This document shows, piece by piece, positions 37,302 to 45,277 of a stretch of DNA of 64,000 nucleotides. Origin of the DNA: CAKVON01 sp902475665 (GTDB taxonomy: Bacteria; Actinomycetota; Coriobacteriia; Coriobacteriales; Atopobiaceae); the NCBI GenBank assembly GCA_036321795.1, contig JAWQCY010000001.1, positions 62,001-126,000 on the forward strand, in the 5' to 3' direction. The notes beneath the pieces were generated by a model. That model made no database searches and was not told the DNA's origin. It saw nothing but the letters and a program-made list of their open reading frames with translations. Position 1 is the stretch's first letter. Each line of letters begins with the position of its first letter. A program made the position numbers and the translations under genes.

Positions 37302-38054
37302 ATGGCTGGCCGAAGGGAGCTCTACAGCAGGCCGGACGTGCCACGTGGTGGCGAGTACCGCAACGCGAGGGCGGCGGTCGCGCTCGTCGTGATCGCGTGC
37401 GTGCTGGCGGGGGTCGTATGGTTCCTCTGGCAGCGCGCCAATGCCGACTCGACGCTGGGCGACTCCGAACTCTCGGCCTCGCTCGCCGACGCGCGTACGA
37501 CGCCCGAGCCCGCCAAGGGGACCAAGGCGTCCGACGACACATTCAAGAACGTCCTGCTCTTCCTGGTCGATGACGCGTCGGCCGACAAGCCGGCGCTTGA
37601 GAAGGTCCAGGTGCTCTGCCTGGACGTGAGCCAGAACAAAGGCTCGCTCGTCACCCTGCCCAGCGACATGCGCGTGAGCGCCTCGGGCTCGGAGTCGCCG
37701 CTTGCGGATGCCTTCTCGTCCAATGGCGTCGCCGCGTGCGTTGCCGGCGTGGCGGACGCGAGCGGGCTTCCCCTCGACCACGTGATCGTGCTCGACCAGG
37801 GCGGGATGGACAAGCTCATGTCGCTGTCCTCCGCCGGTGCCAGCGAGCTCGTCAACCATGCGACGGAGCTGTTGGGCATGATGCGCACCGACATGGCCCC
37901 CCAGGACCTTCTGGACCTTGCCGAGAAGTGCCGTGCGGTCGGGACCGCCAACCTGAGCAAGGTCGAGGCCGAGTCCTCCAAATCGGACGATGGTGGCGTG
38001 ACGGTAGACAAGACCGCGCTGGGCCTGGCCGTCGGCTCGTTGGTGAGCGAGTAG
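37302..38054 (+). CDS. Membrane-anchored LCP-like protein lacking the conserved arginine
   Basis: 250-residue protein with one transmembrane helix (about 25-43) and an extracellular part. Residues 85-170 follow the LytR-CpsA-Psr plan: NVLLFLVDDAS, VQVLCLDVSQNKGSLVTLPSDM and LPLDHVIVLDQGGMDKLMS correspond to the three strands of that fold. However the IPRD Arg that binds pyrophosphate in active LCP ligases reads LPSD here, and the upstream Asp-Arg signature is also absent. It is also short. A degenerate or divergent LCP protein is my best reading; glycosyltransferase and envelope genes nearby fit. AAGGGGA precedes the ATG. Confidence 0.55.
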   Translation: MAGRRELYSRPDVPRGGEYRNARAAVALVVIACVLAGVVWFLWQRANADSTLGDSELSASLADARTTPEPAKGTKASDDTFKNVLLFLVDDASADKPALEKVQVLCLDVSQNKGSLVTLPSDMRVSASGSESPLADAFSSNGVAACVAGVADASGLPLDHVIVLDQGGMDKLMSLSSAGASELVNHATELLGMMRTDMAPQDLLDLAEKCRAVGTANLSKVEAESSKSDDGGVTVDKTALGLAVGSLVSE

Positions 38055-38177
38055 CCGAGAGGTGCGTGCGGACGCCCGTCCCTCGTTCCGGAATGTGTTG
38101 GATTGCCGTTACGCCGCGCATGTGCCATGCCGCGCGCGACGTCACCGGTACCCTTGGGACGTGACTCCAGACGCGTC

Positions 38178-38187
38178 CTTCTCGGCA
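38178..38187 (+). repeat. Single copy of CTTCTCGGCA
   Basis: Exact match in the 181-base gap before the glycosyltransferase gene. Confidence 0.5.
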
Positions 38188-38235
38188 GGCAGAGGCCCTG
38201 CCATGGTGGGGCGCACGTGACGAAGGGTGCCTAAA

Positions 38236-39309
38236 GTGGCTCGCAGGACTCCCAAGGTTTCGATCATCATGCCCGTCTACAACGTGGACAAGTACGTTGG
38301 GCGCGCCGTCGAGAGCCTGCAGAACCAGACCCTTCGCGACTTCGAGCTGCTGATCGTCGACGACGGCTCGACCGACCGCTCCGGCGACATCGCCGACCGC
38401 CTCGCCGAGCGCGACATCCGCATCGAGGTCTTCCACACCGAGAACGGCGGTGCACCCGCCGCACGCAACCTGGCGCTGGACCACGCCTGCGGCGAGTACG
38501 TCTACTTCGTCGACGCCGACGACTGGGCCGAGCCCACGATGCTGGCCGACATGGTCGAGGCCGCGGAGCGCGACTCCGCCGAGCTCGTGGTTGCCGGCTT
38601 CTACATCGACACCTACTACGCGGGCAACGCCTCCGACCACCTGACCGAGGTCAAGAGCTGTCCCGCGCACGCCTACGCGGACGCGGCGTCGTTCCGCGCG
38701 GCCGCTTGGAGGCTGTTCGACCAGAACCTGCTGTACACGCCATGGAACAAGCTGTTCCTGCGTTCGCGTATCGAGAAGATCGGCGCGCGCTTCAGACCCA
38801 CGTTCTGGGACGACTTCCCCTTCGTGCTCGACTTCATTCGCGACGTCGAGCGCGTCACGGTCACCGACCGCTGCTACTACCACTTCATCCGCCAGCGCGC
38901 CGAGTCCGAGACCGCCCGCTGGCGCCCCGACATGTACGACAAGCGTGAGGAGGAGCACTCCTGGATGCTCGACCTCTACGCGCACTGGGGCCTCGACGGC
39001 GACGCCGCGAGCATGGAGATGGTCCAGCGCCGCTACGCCGAGCGCCTGGTCGGCTGCATCGAGAACGTCTGCAACCCCAAGTGCACCCTCTCGCGTGCCG
39101 AGAAGCTCGCCGAGATCGACCGCATGATCACGACGGACCGCGCCAAGGTGGCCGTGGCCGTGGCCAAGCCGCGCTCGCGCATGATGCGCCTGATGCTGGA
39201 GCCCATCCGCAAGGGCAACGCGCGCCTGGCCTTCCGCGAGGGTAGCTTCATCTCGTTCGTCAAGCGCCACAACACCAAGGTGTTCGCCACGCTCAAGGCG
39301 CGCCGCTAG
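38236..39309 (+). CDS. Family 2 glycosyltransferase
   Basis: 357-residue GT2 (GT-A fold) enzyme for cell-envelope polysaccharide or glycolipid synthesis. KVSIIMPVYNVDKYVGRAVESL opens the nucleotide-binding domain (in part VSIIMPVYNVDKYVGRAV), with IVDDGSTDRS near residue 34, GGAPAARNLAL near 68 and the metal-binding YFVDADDW near 90. The rest resembles capsule/teichoic-type transferases, with no membrane helix. GTG 38236 is preferred to GTG 38227 because GAAGGGTG overlaps the latter. Donor and acceptor cannot be read from sequence. Confidence 0.88.
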   Translation: MARRTPKVSIIMPVYNVDKYVGRAVESLQNQTLRDFELLIVDDGSTDRSGDIADRLAERDIRIEVFHTENGGAPAARNLALDHACGEYVYFVDADDWAEPTMLADMVEAAERDSAELVVAGFYIDTYYAGNASDHLTEVKSCPAHAYADAASFRAAAWRLFDQNLLYTPWNKLFLRSRIEKIGARFRPTFWDDFPFVLDFIRDVERVTVTDRCYYHFIRQRAESETARWRPDMYDKREEEHSWMLDLYAHWGLDGDAASMEMVQRRYAERLVGCIENVCNPKCTLSRAEKLAEIDRMITTDRAKVAVAVAKPRSRMMRLMLEPIRKGNARLAFREGSFISFVKRHNTKVFATLKARR

Positions 39310-39348
39310 GCAACGCGTCCGCCGCGCGGGTCTTGCGACCGGCATGTA

Positions 39349-39358
39349 CTTCTCGGCA
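39349..39358 (+). repeat. Single copy of CTTCTCGGCA
   Basis: Exact match in the 217-base gap before the GNAT gene, about 170 bases upstream of its start. Confidence 0.5.
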
Positions 39359-39526
39359 TCGCCCCCGATGTCGGGCGTATCGGCCCGCCGGGCGATTGCG
39401 AGGTGCATGCTACCACGTTGGTCTACTTTGCGGGGTTAAAATAAACCGTTGACCCATTCGCGGCGCCGTCCGCGACGCCGCCCCCGTGTGGCGCCCCACG
39501 ACGTCACAAGGCAGTTTGGAGCGCAT

Positions 39527-40351
39527 ATGACCACGCCTCGACTTTGCACGCCGGATGATCGCGAGAAGGTCCTGGAGTATGTCTCGGCAGAGCCCGAGAT
39601 GGCCGTCTTCATCACCGGCGACATCGAGCAGTTTGGCATGACCGACCCCGTCAACGTCTACGCCTTCGAGCGCGCCGACGGCAGCTGGGACGGCATCGTC
39701 TGCAAGTTCTTCGCCAACTTCGTCTGCTATGCGCGCGAGAGCCGCTTTGACGCCGAGGCCATGGCCGGCCTCATCCGCGAGCAGGCGGGCGAGTGCTTCC
39801 TGGGTAGCGTCAACGGCAAGTACGAGACCGTCGTCGCCCTGGCCCCGTACCTCAGCGAGCTGGACATGCGCACGCTCAACCTTGCCGACCTGACCGAGGT
39901 CGCCCACGACCAGATTGCCCCCGCGCCGGACGGCACCACCATCCGCGTCCTGGGCGAGGACGACTACGACGAGCTCTTCGCACTTCTCGGCAGCATGGAC
40001 GAGTATCGCGGCCTGTACGACGACGCGCGCTCGGTGGCCATGGCCAAGAAGCAGCGTGCTGCCGACGCCGAGCACGGCTGCATTACCTACGGCGCCTTCT
40101 ACGAGGGCGAGCTTGTCTCCACCGCGGCAACCAGCGCCGCCAGCAGCTCGTCCGCCATGGTCGTGAGCGTGGGCACCCGCAACGACTGCCGCGGCTTTGG
40201 CCTGGCAACCGCCGTCGTCGCCAAGCTGTGCACGGACGCCGTTGCCGACGGCAAGCGGTTCCTCGCGCTGTTCTATGACAACCCCTCGGCAGGCAGGATT
40301 TACGGGCGCATCGGCTTCCACAAGTGCGGCCGCTACGCGATGTTGAGGTAG
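39527..40351 (+). CDS. GNAT-family N-acetyltransferase
   Basis: 274-residue protein with a variable amino-terminal half and a carboxy-terminal acetyl-CoA-binding domain. The latter has the motif A segment RNDCRGFGLATAVVAKLC (the R/Q-x-x-G-x-G/A equivalent is DCRGFGLA, near residue 222) and the final ALFYDNPSAGRIYGRIGFHKCG, typical of FR47-like GNATs. ATG 39527 follows TTGGAG. Possible ending of an amino-acid or peptide acetyltransferase; substrate unknown. The aminotransferase gene starts 11 bases after its stop, so they share a transcript. Confidence 0.85.
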   Translation: MTTPRLCTPDDREKVLEYVSAEPEMAVFITGDIEQFGMTDPVNVYAFERADGSWDGIVCKFFANFVCYARESRFDAEAMAGLIREQAGECFLGSVNGKYETVVALAPYLSELDMRTLNLADLTEVAHDQIAPAPDGTTIRVLGEDDYDELFALLGSMDEYRGLYDDARSVAMAKKQRAADAEHGCITYGAFYEGELVSTAATSAASSSSAMVVSVGTRNDCRGFGLATAVVAKLCTDAVADGKRFLALFYDNPSAGRIYGRIGFHKCGRYAMLR

Positions 40352-40362
40352 GGAGAAGAGAC

Positions 40363-41523
40363 ATGCAGCTTTCCAAGCGTCTGGACCTGTTTGGCGCCGA
40401 GGTCTTCGCGGCCCTCAACGAGAAGCGCCGTGAGCTCGAGGCGGCCGGTCGCACCGTCTACGACCTGTCGGTCGGCACGCCCGACTTCAAGCCCTCGCCG
40501 CACCTGATGCGGGCCCTGCAGGAGTCCGCCGCCGACACCGACAACTGGAAGTACTCCCTCCACGACAAGGACGAGCTTCTCGACGCGGTCGGCTCCTACT
40601 ACGCCGACCGCTACGGCGTCGACGGCATCGGCCGCGACCAGGTCATGAGCTGCCGCGGAACCCAGGAGGGCATGCTGTGGGCCATCAGCGCGCTGGTCGA
40701 CGCGGGCGACACAGTGCTCGTGCCCGACCCGTGCTACCCCGTGTTCCAGAACGCGACGCTGCTGGCGGGCGCCAGGTGCGCCTACTACCCGCTGACCGCG
40801 GAGCACGATTTCCTGCCCTACGTCGACGGCATCGACCCCGAGGTCGCTGACGCGGCCAAGGCCATGATCGTGTCGCTTCCCGCCAACCCGGTGGGTAGCG
40901 TGGGCAGCCCCGAGGTCTACGGGCGCATCATCGAGTTCGCGCGCGAGCACGACCTGGTGGTCATCCACGACAACGCCTACTCCGACATCATCTTCGACGG
41001 CCCCGCCGGCGGCAGCTTCCTGAGCTACCCGGGCGCGGACGAGGTCGGCGTCGAGTTTCTCTCGCTGTCCAAGAGCTTCAACGTCACGGGCATGCGCCTT
41101 TCCTTCCTGGTCGGCCGCCCGGACATCGTCGCCGCGGCCAAGAGGCTGCGCGGCCAGGTCGACTTCGGCATGTTCTACCCCGAGCAGGACGTGGCCATCG
41201 CCGCGCTTACTGGTCCGCGCGAGCAGGTCGAGGAGCAGCGCATGCTCTACCAGGAGCGCCGCGACGCGCTGTGCGACGGCCTCGAGTCGATCGGCTGGGA
41301 CCGTCCCAACGCCCACGGCTCGATGTTCGTCTGGGCGCCTTTGCCCGGCGGGCGCATGGACTCGATGGACTTCGCCCTCGAGCTTATGGAGAAGACCGGC
41401 GTCATCGTCACCCCAGGCGCGAGCTTCGGACCCTCCGGCGAGGGCTTCTTCCGCATGGCGCTCGTGATGCCGCCCGACAGGCTGCGCGAGGCCGTCGCCG
41501 CCATCGCGGCGGCGGACCTTTAG
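40363..41523 (+). CDS. Class I/II PLP-dependent aminotransferase
   Basis: 386-residue fold-type I aminotransferase. The PLP lysine is in SLSKSFNVTGMRLSF near residue 242; SVGTPDFKPSPH near 43, PANPVGSVG near 178 and DNAYSDIIFDG near 212 are further cofactor and carboxylate contacts, and the carboxylate-binding Arg is in the final FFRMALV. Overall closest in style to the AlaT/LL-diaminopimelate aminotransferase group, so alanine or aromatic substrates are possible. GGGAGAAGAG precedes the ATG; it follows the GNAT gene by 11 bases and ends in a terminator. Confidence 0.88.
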   Translation: MQLSKRLDLFGAEVFAALNEKRRELEAAGRTVYDLSVGTPDFKPSPHLMRALQESAADTDNWKYSLHDKDELLDAVGSYYADRYGVDGIGRDQVMSCRGTQEGMLWAISALVDAGDTVLVPDPCYPVFQNATLLAGARCAYYPLTAEHDFLPYVDGIDPEVADAAKAMIVSLPANPVGSVGSPEVYGRIIEFAREHDLVVIHDNAYSDIIFDGPAGGSFLSYPGADEVGVEFLSLSKSFNVTGMRLSFLVGRPDIVAAAKRLRGQVDFGMFYPEQDVAIAALTGPREQVEEQRMLYQERRDALCDGLESIGWDRPNAHGSMFVWAPLPGGRMDSMDFALELMEKTGVIVTPGASFGPSGEGFFRMALVMPPDRLREAVAAIAAADL

Positions 41524-41551
41524 GCGCCCGTTCTTTTCCAGTTGGTCACAA

Positions 41552-41584
41552 GCCCCGTGTCGGACGATCCGACACGGGGCTTTC
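41552..41584 (+). terminator. Intrinsic terminator after the aminotransferase gene
   Basis: Perfect stem GCCCCGTGTCGGA/TCCGACACGGGGC with a CGA loop, followed by TTTCGCTT. Confidence 0.88.
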
Positions 41585-41587
41585 GCT

Positions 41588-41593
41588 TATAAT
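41588..41593 (+). promoter_or_regulatory. -10 element of the leucine operon
   Basis: Perfect TATAAT. The expected -35 region falls within the upstream terminator stem and has no TTGACA-like match, so the promoter may need an activator. Predicted start near 41600. Confidence 0.6.
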
Positions 41594-41644
41594 GTCGCCT
41601 CAAAGACGGCCGCACGATGCGGCGCGCCACACGACGAGAGGTAC

Positions 41645-41749
41645 ATGACGGTGCAGGACCAGGCCAACATCATCGCCCCTGCCGCGACCACGGTCGCGCG
41701 TGAGTCCGTGTGCCTGACCCTAGCCCTACTATCCGCTGACGCGCGCTAG
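41645..41749 (+). CDS. leuL: Leucine leader peptide
   Basis: 34-residue small open frame, ATG 41645 preceded by GAGAGG, in the transcript between the TATAAT box and leuA. Residues 23-30 are CLTLALLS; the four Leu codons are CTG, CTA, CTA, CTA. CTA is rare in the surrounding highly biased genes, so ribosome pausing when charged tRNA-Leu is scarce is expected, as in enterobacterial leuL. The first half of the peptide has no leucine bias. The stop codon lies inside the first RNA stem of the attenuator. Not homologous to any named peptide as far as I can tell; the call rests on codon content and position. Confidence 0.8.
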   Translation: MTVQDQANIIAPAATTVARESVCLTLALLSADAR

Positions 41750-41841
41750 GGCTTCTCGTCCCATCTGACCGGGCACCAAAAAGCAGAAGTCCCGCACGCG
41801 TAACGCAACCCTGCCGCAGGGTGGCGGCCGTACGGACTTCT
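41722..41841 (+). promoter_or_regulatory. Leucine attenuator: mutually exclusive stems 1:2, 2:3 and 3:4
   Basis: Segment 1 AGCCCTA (41722-41728, within the Leu codons) pairs with 2 TAGGGCT (41747-41753). Segment 2 GGGCTTCT (41749-41756) can instead pair with 3 AGAAGTCC (41785-41792) with one G-U. Segment 3 can pair perfectly with 4 GGACTTCT (41834-41841), enclosing the hairpin ACCCTGCCGCAGGGT. This is the classic attenuation logic. No T run follows segment 4, so the final step may be Rho-dependent or act otherwise. Confidence 0.7.
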
Positions 41842-41912
41842 CGGCAGCTATACGCCTCCCTCCGGCATCCGTCGCGCGACGCGCGGCGGCCCGACCAAGC
41901 AGGAGGCACACC

Positions 41913-43448
41913 ATGACCCGCAAGATCCACATCTTCGATACCACCCTGCGCGACGGCGAGCAGTCGCCCGGCGCCTCCATGAACACCGAGGAGAAGCTCG
42001 TCATCGCCCAGCAGCTCATCCGTATGGGCGTCGACGTCATCGAGGCCGGCTTCCCCATCTCGAGCCCAGGCGACTTCCGCTCGGTGCAGGAGATCGGCCG
42101 CATCGCCGGCGACGCGTGCACGGTATGCGGCCTGACGCGCGCTGTCGAGAAGGACATCGACCGCGCCGCCGAGGCCCTCAAGTCCGCCAAGCGCCCGCGC
42201 ATCCACACCGGCCTGGGCGTCAGCCCCTCCCACCTGCGCGACAAGCTCCACATCACCGAGGACGAGTGCGTCGAGCGCGCCCGTCGCTGCGTCGAGTACG
42301 CCAAGCGCTACGTCGAGGACGTCGAGTTCTACGCCGAGGACGCCGGCCGCTCCGACCAGGACTTCCTCATCCGCGTGATCCAGGCTGCCGTCGACGCGGG
42401 CGCCACCGTCGTCAACATCCCCGACACCACCGGCTACAGTCTGCCCGAGGACTTCGGCGCGCGCATCAAGGGCCTCTCCGACAACGTCATCGGCATCGAG
42501 AACGTCATCATCTCGGTCCACACCCACAACGACCTGGGCATGGCCACCGCGCTCGCGCTGCAGGGCGTCAAGAACGGCGCCCGCCAGATCGAGTGCACCA
42601 TCAACGGCCTGGGCGAGCGCGCCGGCAACACCGCGCTCGAGGAGGTCGTCATGGCCATCAAGATGCACGGCGACGAGCTGGACGGCCACACCGACATCGT
42701 GACCCCCGAGCTCACCCGGGCCTCCCACCTGGTCAGCCGCATCACGGGCATGACCGTCCAGGCAAACAAGGCCATCGTGGGGGCCAACGCCTTCGCGCAC
42801 AGCTCGGGCATCCACCAGGACGGCGTGCTCAAGGCCCGCGACACCTACGAGATCATCGACCCCGCCGACGTGGGTGCCGCCGGCTCCGAGATCATCCTGT
42901 CGGCCCGCTCCGGCCACGCCGCGCTGCGTCACCGCCTCGGCGAGCTCGGCTACACGTTCGAGGACGCGGAGTTCGAGGACGTCTACAACCGCTTCCTCGA
43001 GATCGCCGACCAGAAGAAGGAGGTCTACGACGAGGACCTCGAGTCGATGGTCCAGGAGCGCGACCGCGAGGTGAAGGCCATCTACACGCTGGACGCCCTG
43101 CAGGTCTCCTGCGGCGACCCGCTGGTGCCCACCGCCACCGCCACGATCACCGACGAGCTCGGCGTGACCCACGTGACCTGTTCCACCGGCACCGGTCCCG
43201 TCGACGCGGCCTACAAGGCCGTCGACCAGGCCCTCGCGGTCCACGGCGACCTGGCCGAGTTCTCCGTCAAGGCCATCACCCGCGGCATCGACGCCATCGG
43301 CGAGGTCACGGTCCGCGTGACCGCCGAGGACGGCTCGGTCTTCTCGGGACGTGGCGCCGACACCGACATCATCGTCTCGAGCGCCAAGGCCTACGTTAAC
43401 GCAGTCAACCGCATGATCCAGACCGCCCGTTCCAAGCAGGACAAGTAG
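41913..43448 (+). CDS. leuA: 2-isopropylmalate synthase
   Basis: 511-residue first enzyme of leucine synthesis, condensing acetyl-CoA with 2-oxoisovalerate. The catalytic barrel starts IFDTTLRDGEQSPG near residue 7, with the metal-binding HTHNDLGMATALA near 203 and GLGERAGNTALEE near 229. The carboxy-terminal allosteric domain (about 370-505) that senses leucine is present, so feedback inhibition is expected in addition to attenuation. AGCAGGAGG precedes the ATG. Genes follow in the order leuC, leuD, leuB at short spacing. This is the roughly 510-residue form, not the longer actinomycete one. Confidence 0.96.
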   Translation: MTRKIHIFDTTLRDGEQSPGASMNTEEKLVIAQQLIRMGVDVIEAGFPISSPGDFRSVQEIGRIAGDACTVCGLTRAVEKDIDRAAEALKSAKRPRIHTGLGVSPSHLRDKLHITEDECVERARRCVEYAKRYVEDVEFYAEDAGRSDQDFLIRVIQAAVDAGATVVNIPDTTGYSLPEDFGARIKGLSDNVIGIENVIISVHTHNDLGMATALALQGVKNGARQIECTINGLGERAGNTALEEVVMAIKMHGDELDGHTDIVTPELTRASHLVSRITGMTVQANKAIVGANAFAHSSGIHQDGVLKARDTYEIIDPADVGAAGSEIILSARSGHAALRHRLGELGYTFEDAEFEDVYNRFLEIADQKKEVYDEDLESMVQERDREVKAIYTLDALQVSCGDPLVPTATATITDELGVTHVTCSTGTGPVDAAYKAVDQALAVHGDLAEFSVKAITRGIDAIGEVTVRVTAEDGSVFSGRGADTDIIVSSAKAYVNAVNRMIQTARSKQDK

Positions 43449-43475
43449 CGCCCGCAACCCACAGGAGGCAACTGC

Positions 43476-44741
43476 ATGGCACGCCCCATGACCATGGCCG
43501 AGAAGATCCTGGCCGACCACGCCGGCCTCGACGAGGTCACGCCCGGCCAGCTCGTCGAGTGCGACCTCGACGGCGTCCTGGCAAACGACATCACCGCGCC
43601 CATCGCCATCAAGACGGTGCGCGAGATTGGCGCCGGCATCTTCGACCGCGACAAGATCTTCCTGGTTCCCGACCACTACTCTCCCAACAAGGACATCAAG
43701 AGTGCCGAGCAGACCAAGGTCACCCGCGACTTCGCCCACGAGCACAAGATCACGCACTACTACGAGCAGGGCTGCATGGGCATCGAGCACGCCCTTCTCC
43801 CCGAGCTGGGCGTCGTCGTCCCCGGCGACCTCGTGATCGGCGCCGACTCCCACACCTGCACCTACGGAGGCATCGGCGCCTTCTCCACCGGCGTGGGCTC
43901 CACCGACGCCGGCGTGGGCATGGCCACGGGCCGCGCCTGGTTCAAGGTGCCCGAGACCATCCGCTTCGAGATCGACGGCGAGCTTCCCGCCGGCGCCAGC
44001 GCCAAGGACGTCATCCTCTACGTCATCGGCAAGATCGGCGTCGACGGCGCGCTGTACTGCGCGATGGAGTTCGCCGGCTCCACGGTCGACGCCCTGTCGG
44101 TCGAGGGTCGCCTGACCATCGCCAACATGGCGATCGAGGCCGGTGGCAAGGCCGGCCTGTTCGAGGTTGACGAGAAGTGCCGCGAGTATGTGGCCGCCCG
44201 CTCCGACCGCGCCATCCGCGAGTACCACGCCGATGCCGACGCGACCTACAGGCAGGTCATCCACATCGACGCGTCCCGGATCGAGCCGCAGGTCAGCTGG
44301 CCGCACCTGCCCTCCAACACCCACCCCGTCTCCGAGAGCCGCGACATCCGCATCGACCAGGCCGTCATTGGCAGCTGCACCAACGGCCGCATCGAGGACA
44401 TGCGCGCCGCCGCCGACGTCCTGCGCGGTCGCACCGTGGCCGACGGCGTCCGCTGCATCGTGATCCCCGCGACCCAGGCCGTGTGGAAGCAGTGCGTCCA
44501 CGAGGGCCTGATGGACGTCTTCATCGACGCCCACTGCGTCGTCTCGACCCCCACCTGCGGCCCCTGCCTCGGCGGCTACATGGGCATCCTGGCCGCGGGC
44601 GAGCGCTGCGTCAGCTCCACCAACCGCAACTTCGTCGGCCGCATGGGCGACCCCACCTCCGAGGTCTACCTGGCAAGCCCCGCGGTCGCCGCGGCGAGCG
44701 CCGTCGCCGGCCACATCGCACTGCCCTCCGACCTCGACTAG
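43476..44741 (+). CDS. leuC: 3-isopropylmalate dehydratase, large subunit
   Basis: 421-residue [4Fe-4S] aconitase-family subunit, which with LeuD isomerises 2- to 3-isopropylmalate. Cluster ligands are Cys301 (GSCTNGR), Cys361 and Cys364 (TCGPCLGG). DHYSPNKDIKSAEQTK near residue 66 and GADSHTCTYGGIGAF near 122 are substrate motifs. The 420-residue length places it with the short bacterial/archaeal-type LeuC rather than the 465-residue enterobacterial form. CAGGAGG precedes the ATG, 27 bases after leuA. Confidence 0.95.
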   Translation: MARPMTMAEKILADHAGLDEVTPGQLVECDLDGVLANDITAPIAIKTVREIGAGIFDRDKIFLVPDHYSPNKDIKSAEQTKVTRDFAHEHKITHYYEQGCMGIEHALLPELGVVVPGDLVIGADSHTCTYGGIGAFSTGVGSTDAGVGMATGRAWFKVPETIRFEIDGELPAGASAKDVILYVIGKIGVDGALYCAMEFAGSTVDALSVEGRLTIANMAIEAGGKAGLFEVDEKCREYVAARSDRAIREYHADADATYRQVIHIDASRIEPQVSWPHLPSNTHPVSESRDIRIDQAVIGSCTNGRIEDMRAAADVLRGRTVADGVRCIVIPATQAVWKQCVHEGLMDVFIDAHCVVSTPTCGPCLGGYMGILAAGERCVSSTNRNFVGRMGDPTSEVYLASPAVAAASAVAGHIALPSDLD

Positions 44742-44768
44742 TCGCCTCGGGCAAGAAAGGACAGCCAC

Positions 44769-45275
44769 ATGCAGTTCAAGGGAACCGTCTTCCGCTACGG
44801 CCGCGACATCGACACCGACGTCATCATCCCGGCTCGCTACCTCAACACCTCCGACCCGGCCGAGCTTGCCAGGCACTGCCTGGAGGACCTCGACACGACC
44901 TTCGTGGAGCGCGTCCGGTCGGGCGACATCATCGTCGCCGACGAGAACTTCGGCTGCGGCTCCAGCCGCGAGCACGCGCCGGTGTGCATCAAGGCCGCGG
45001 GCGTCAGCTGCGTCATCGCAAAGAGCTTCGCGCGCATCTTCTACCGCAACTCGATTAACGTGGGCCTTCCCATCCTCGAGTGTCCCGAGGCGGTCGACGC
45101 CATCCGCGACGGCGACGTCGTGAGCGTCGACGCCGACGGGGGCGTCATCGTCGACGAGACCAGCGGCAAGACGTTCGAGGCGCAGCCCTTCCCGCCCTTC
45201 ATCCAGGAGATCATCAACGAGGGCGGCCTGGTCGCGCGCACCAAGAAGATGCTCGCCGACAAGTCGGGGGAGTAG
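44769..45275 (+). CDS. leuD: 3-isopropylmalate dehydratase, small subunit
   Basis: 168-residue swivelling domain partner of LeuC. GRDIDTDVIIPARYLNTSDP near residue 11 and the diagnostic ENFGCGSSREHAPV near 59 are intact, with FARIFYRNSINVGLP near 87. Length and motifs are those of the short LeuD that pairs with the 420-residue LeuC. AAGAAAGGA precedes the ATG, 27 bases after leuC. leuB starts two bases after its stop. Confidence 0.95.
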   Translation: MQFKGTVFRYGRDIDTDVIIPARYLNTSDPAELARHCLEDLDTTFVERVRSGDIIVADENFGCGSSREHAPVCIKAAGVSCVIAKSFARIFYRNSINVGLPILECPEAVDAIRDGDVVSVDADGGVIVDETSGKTFEAQPFPPFIQEIINEGGLVARTKKMLADKSGE

Positions 45276-45277
45276 CC

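Noticed and set aside
34896..37859. Open frame of 987 codons on the minus strand over rplQ-truA and the metal transporter
   Set aside because: Shadow of real plus-strand genes.
41594..41912. T-box leader upstream of leuA
   Set aside because: No T-box sequence (AGGGTGGNACCGCG type) is present; a leader-peptide attenuator fits.
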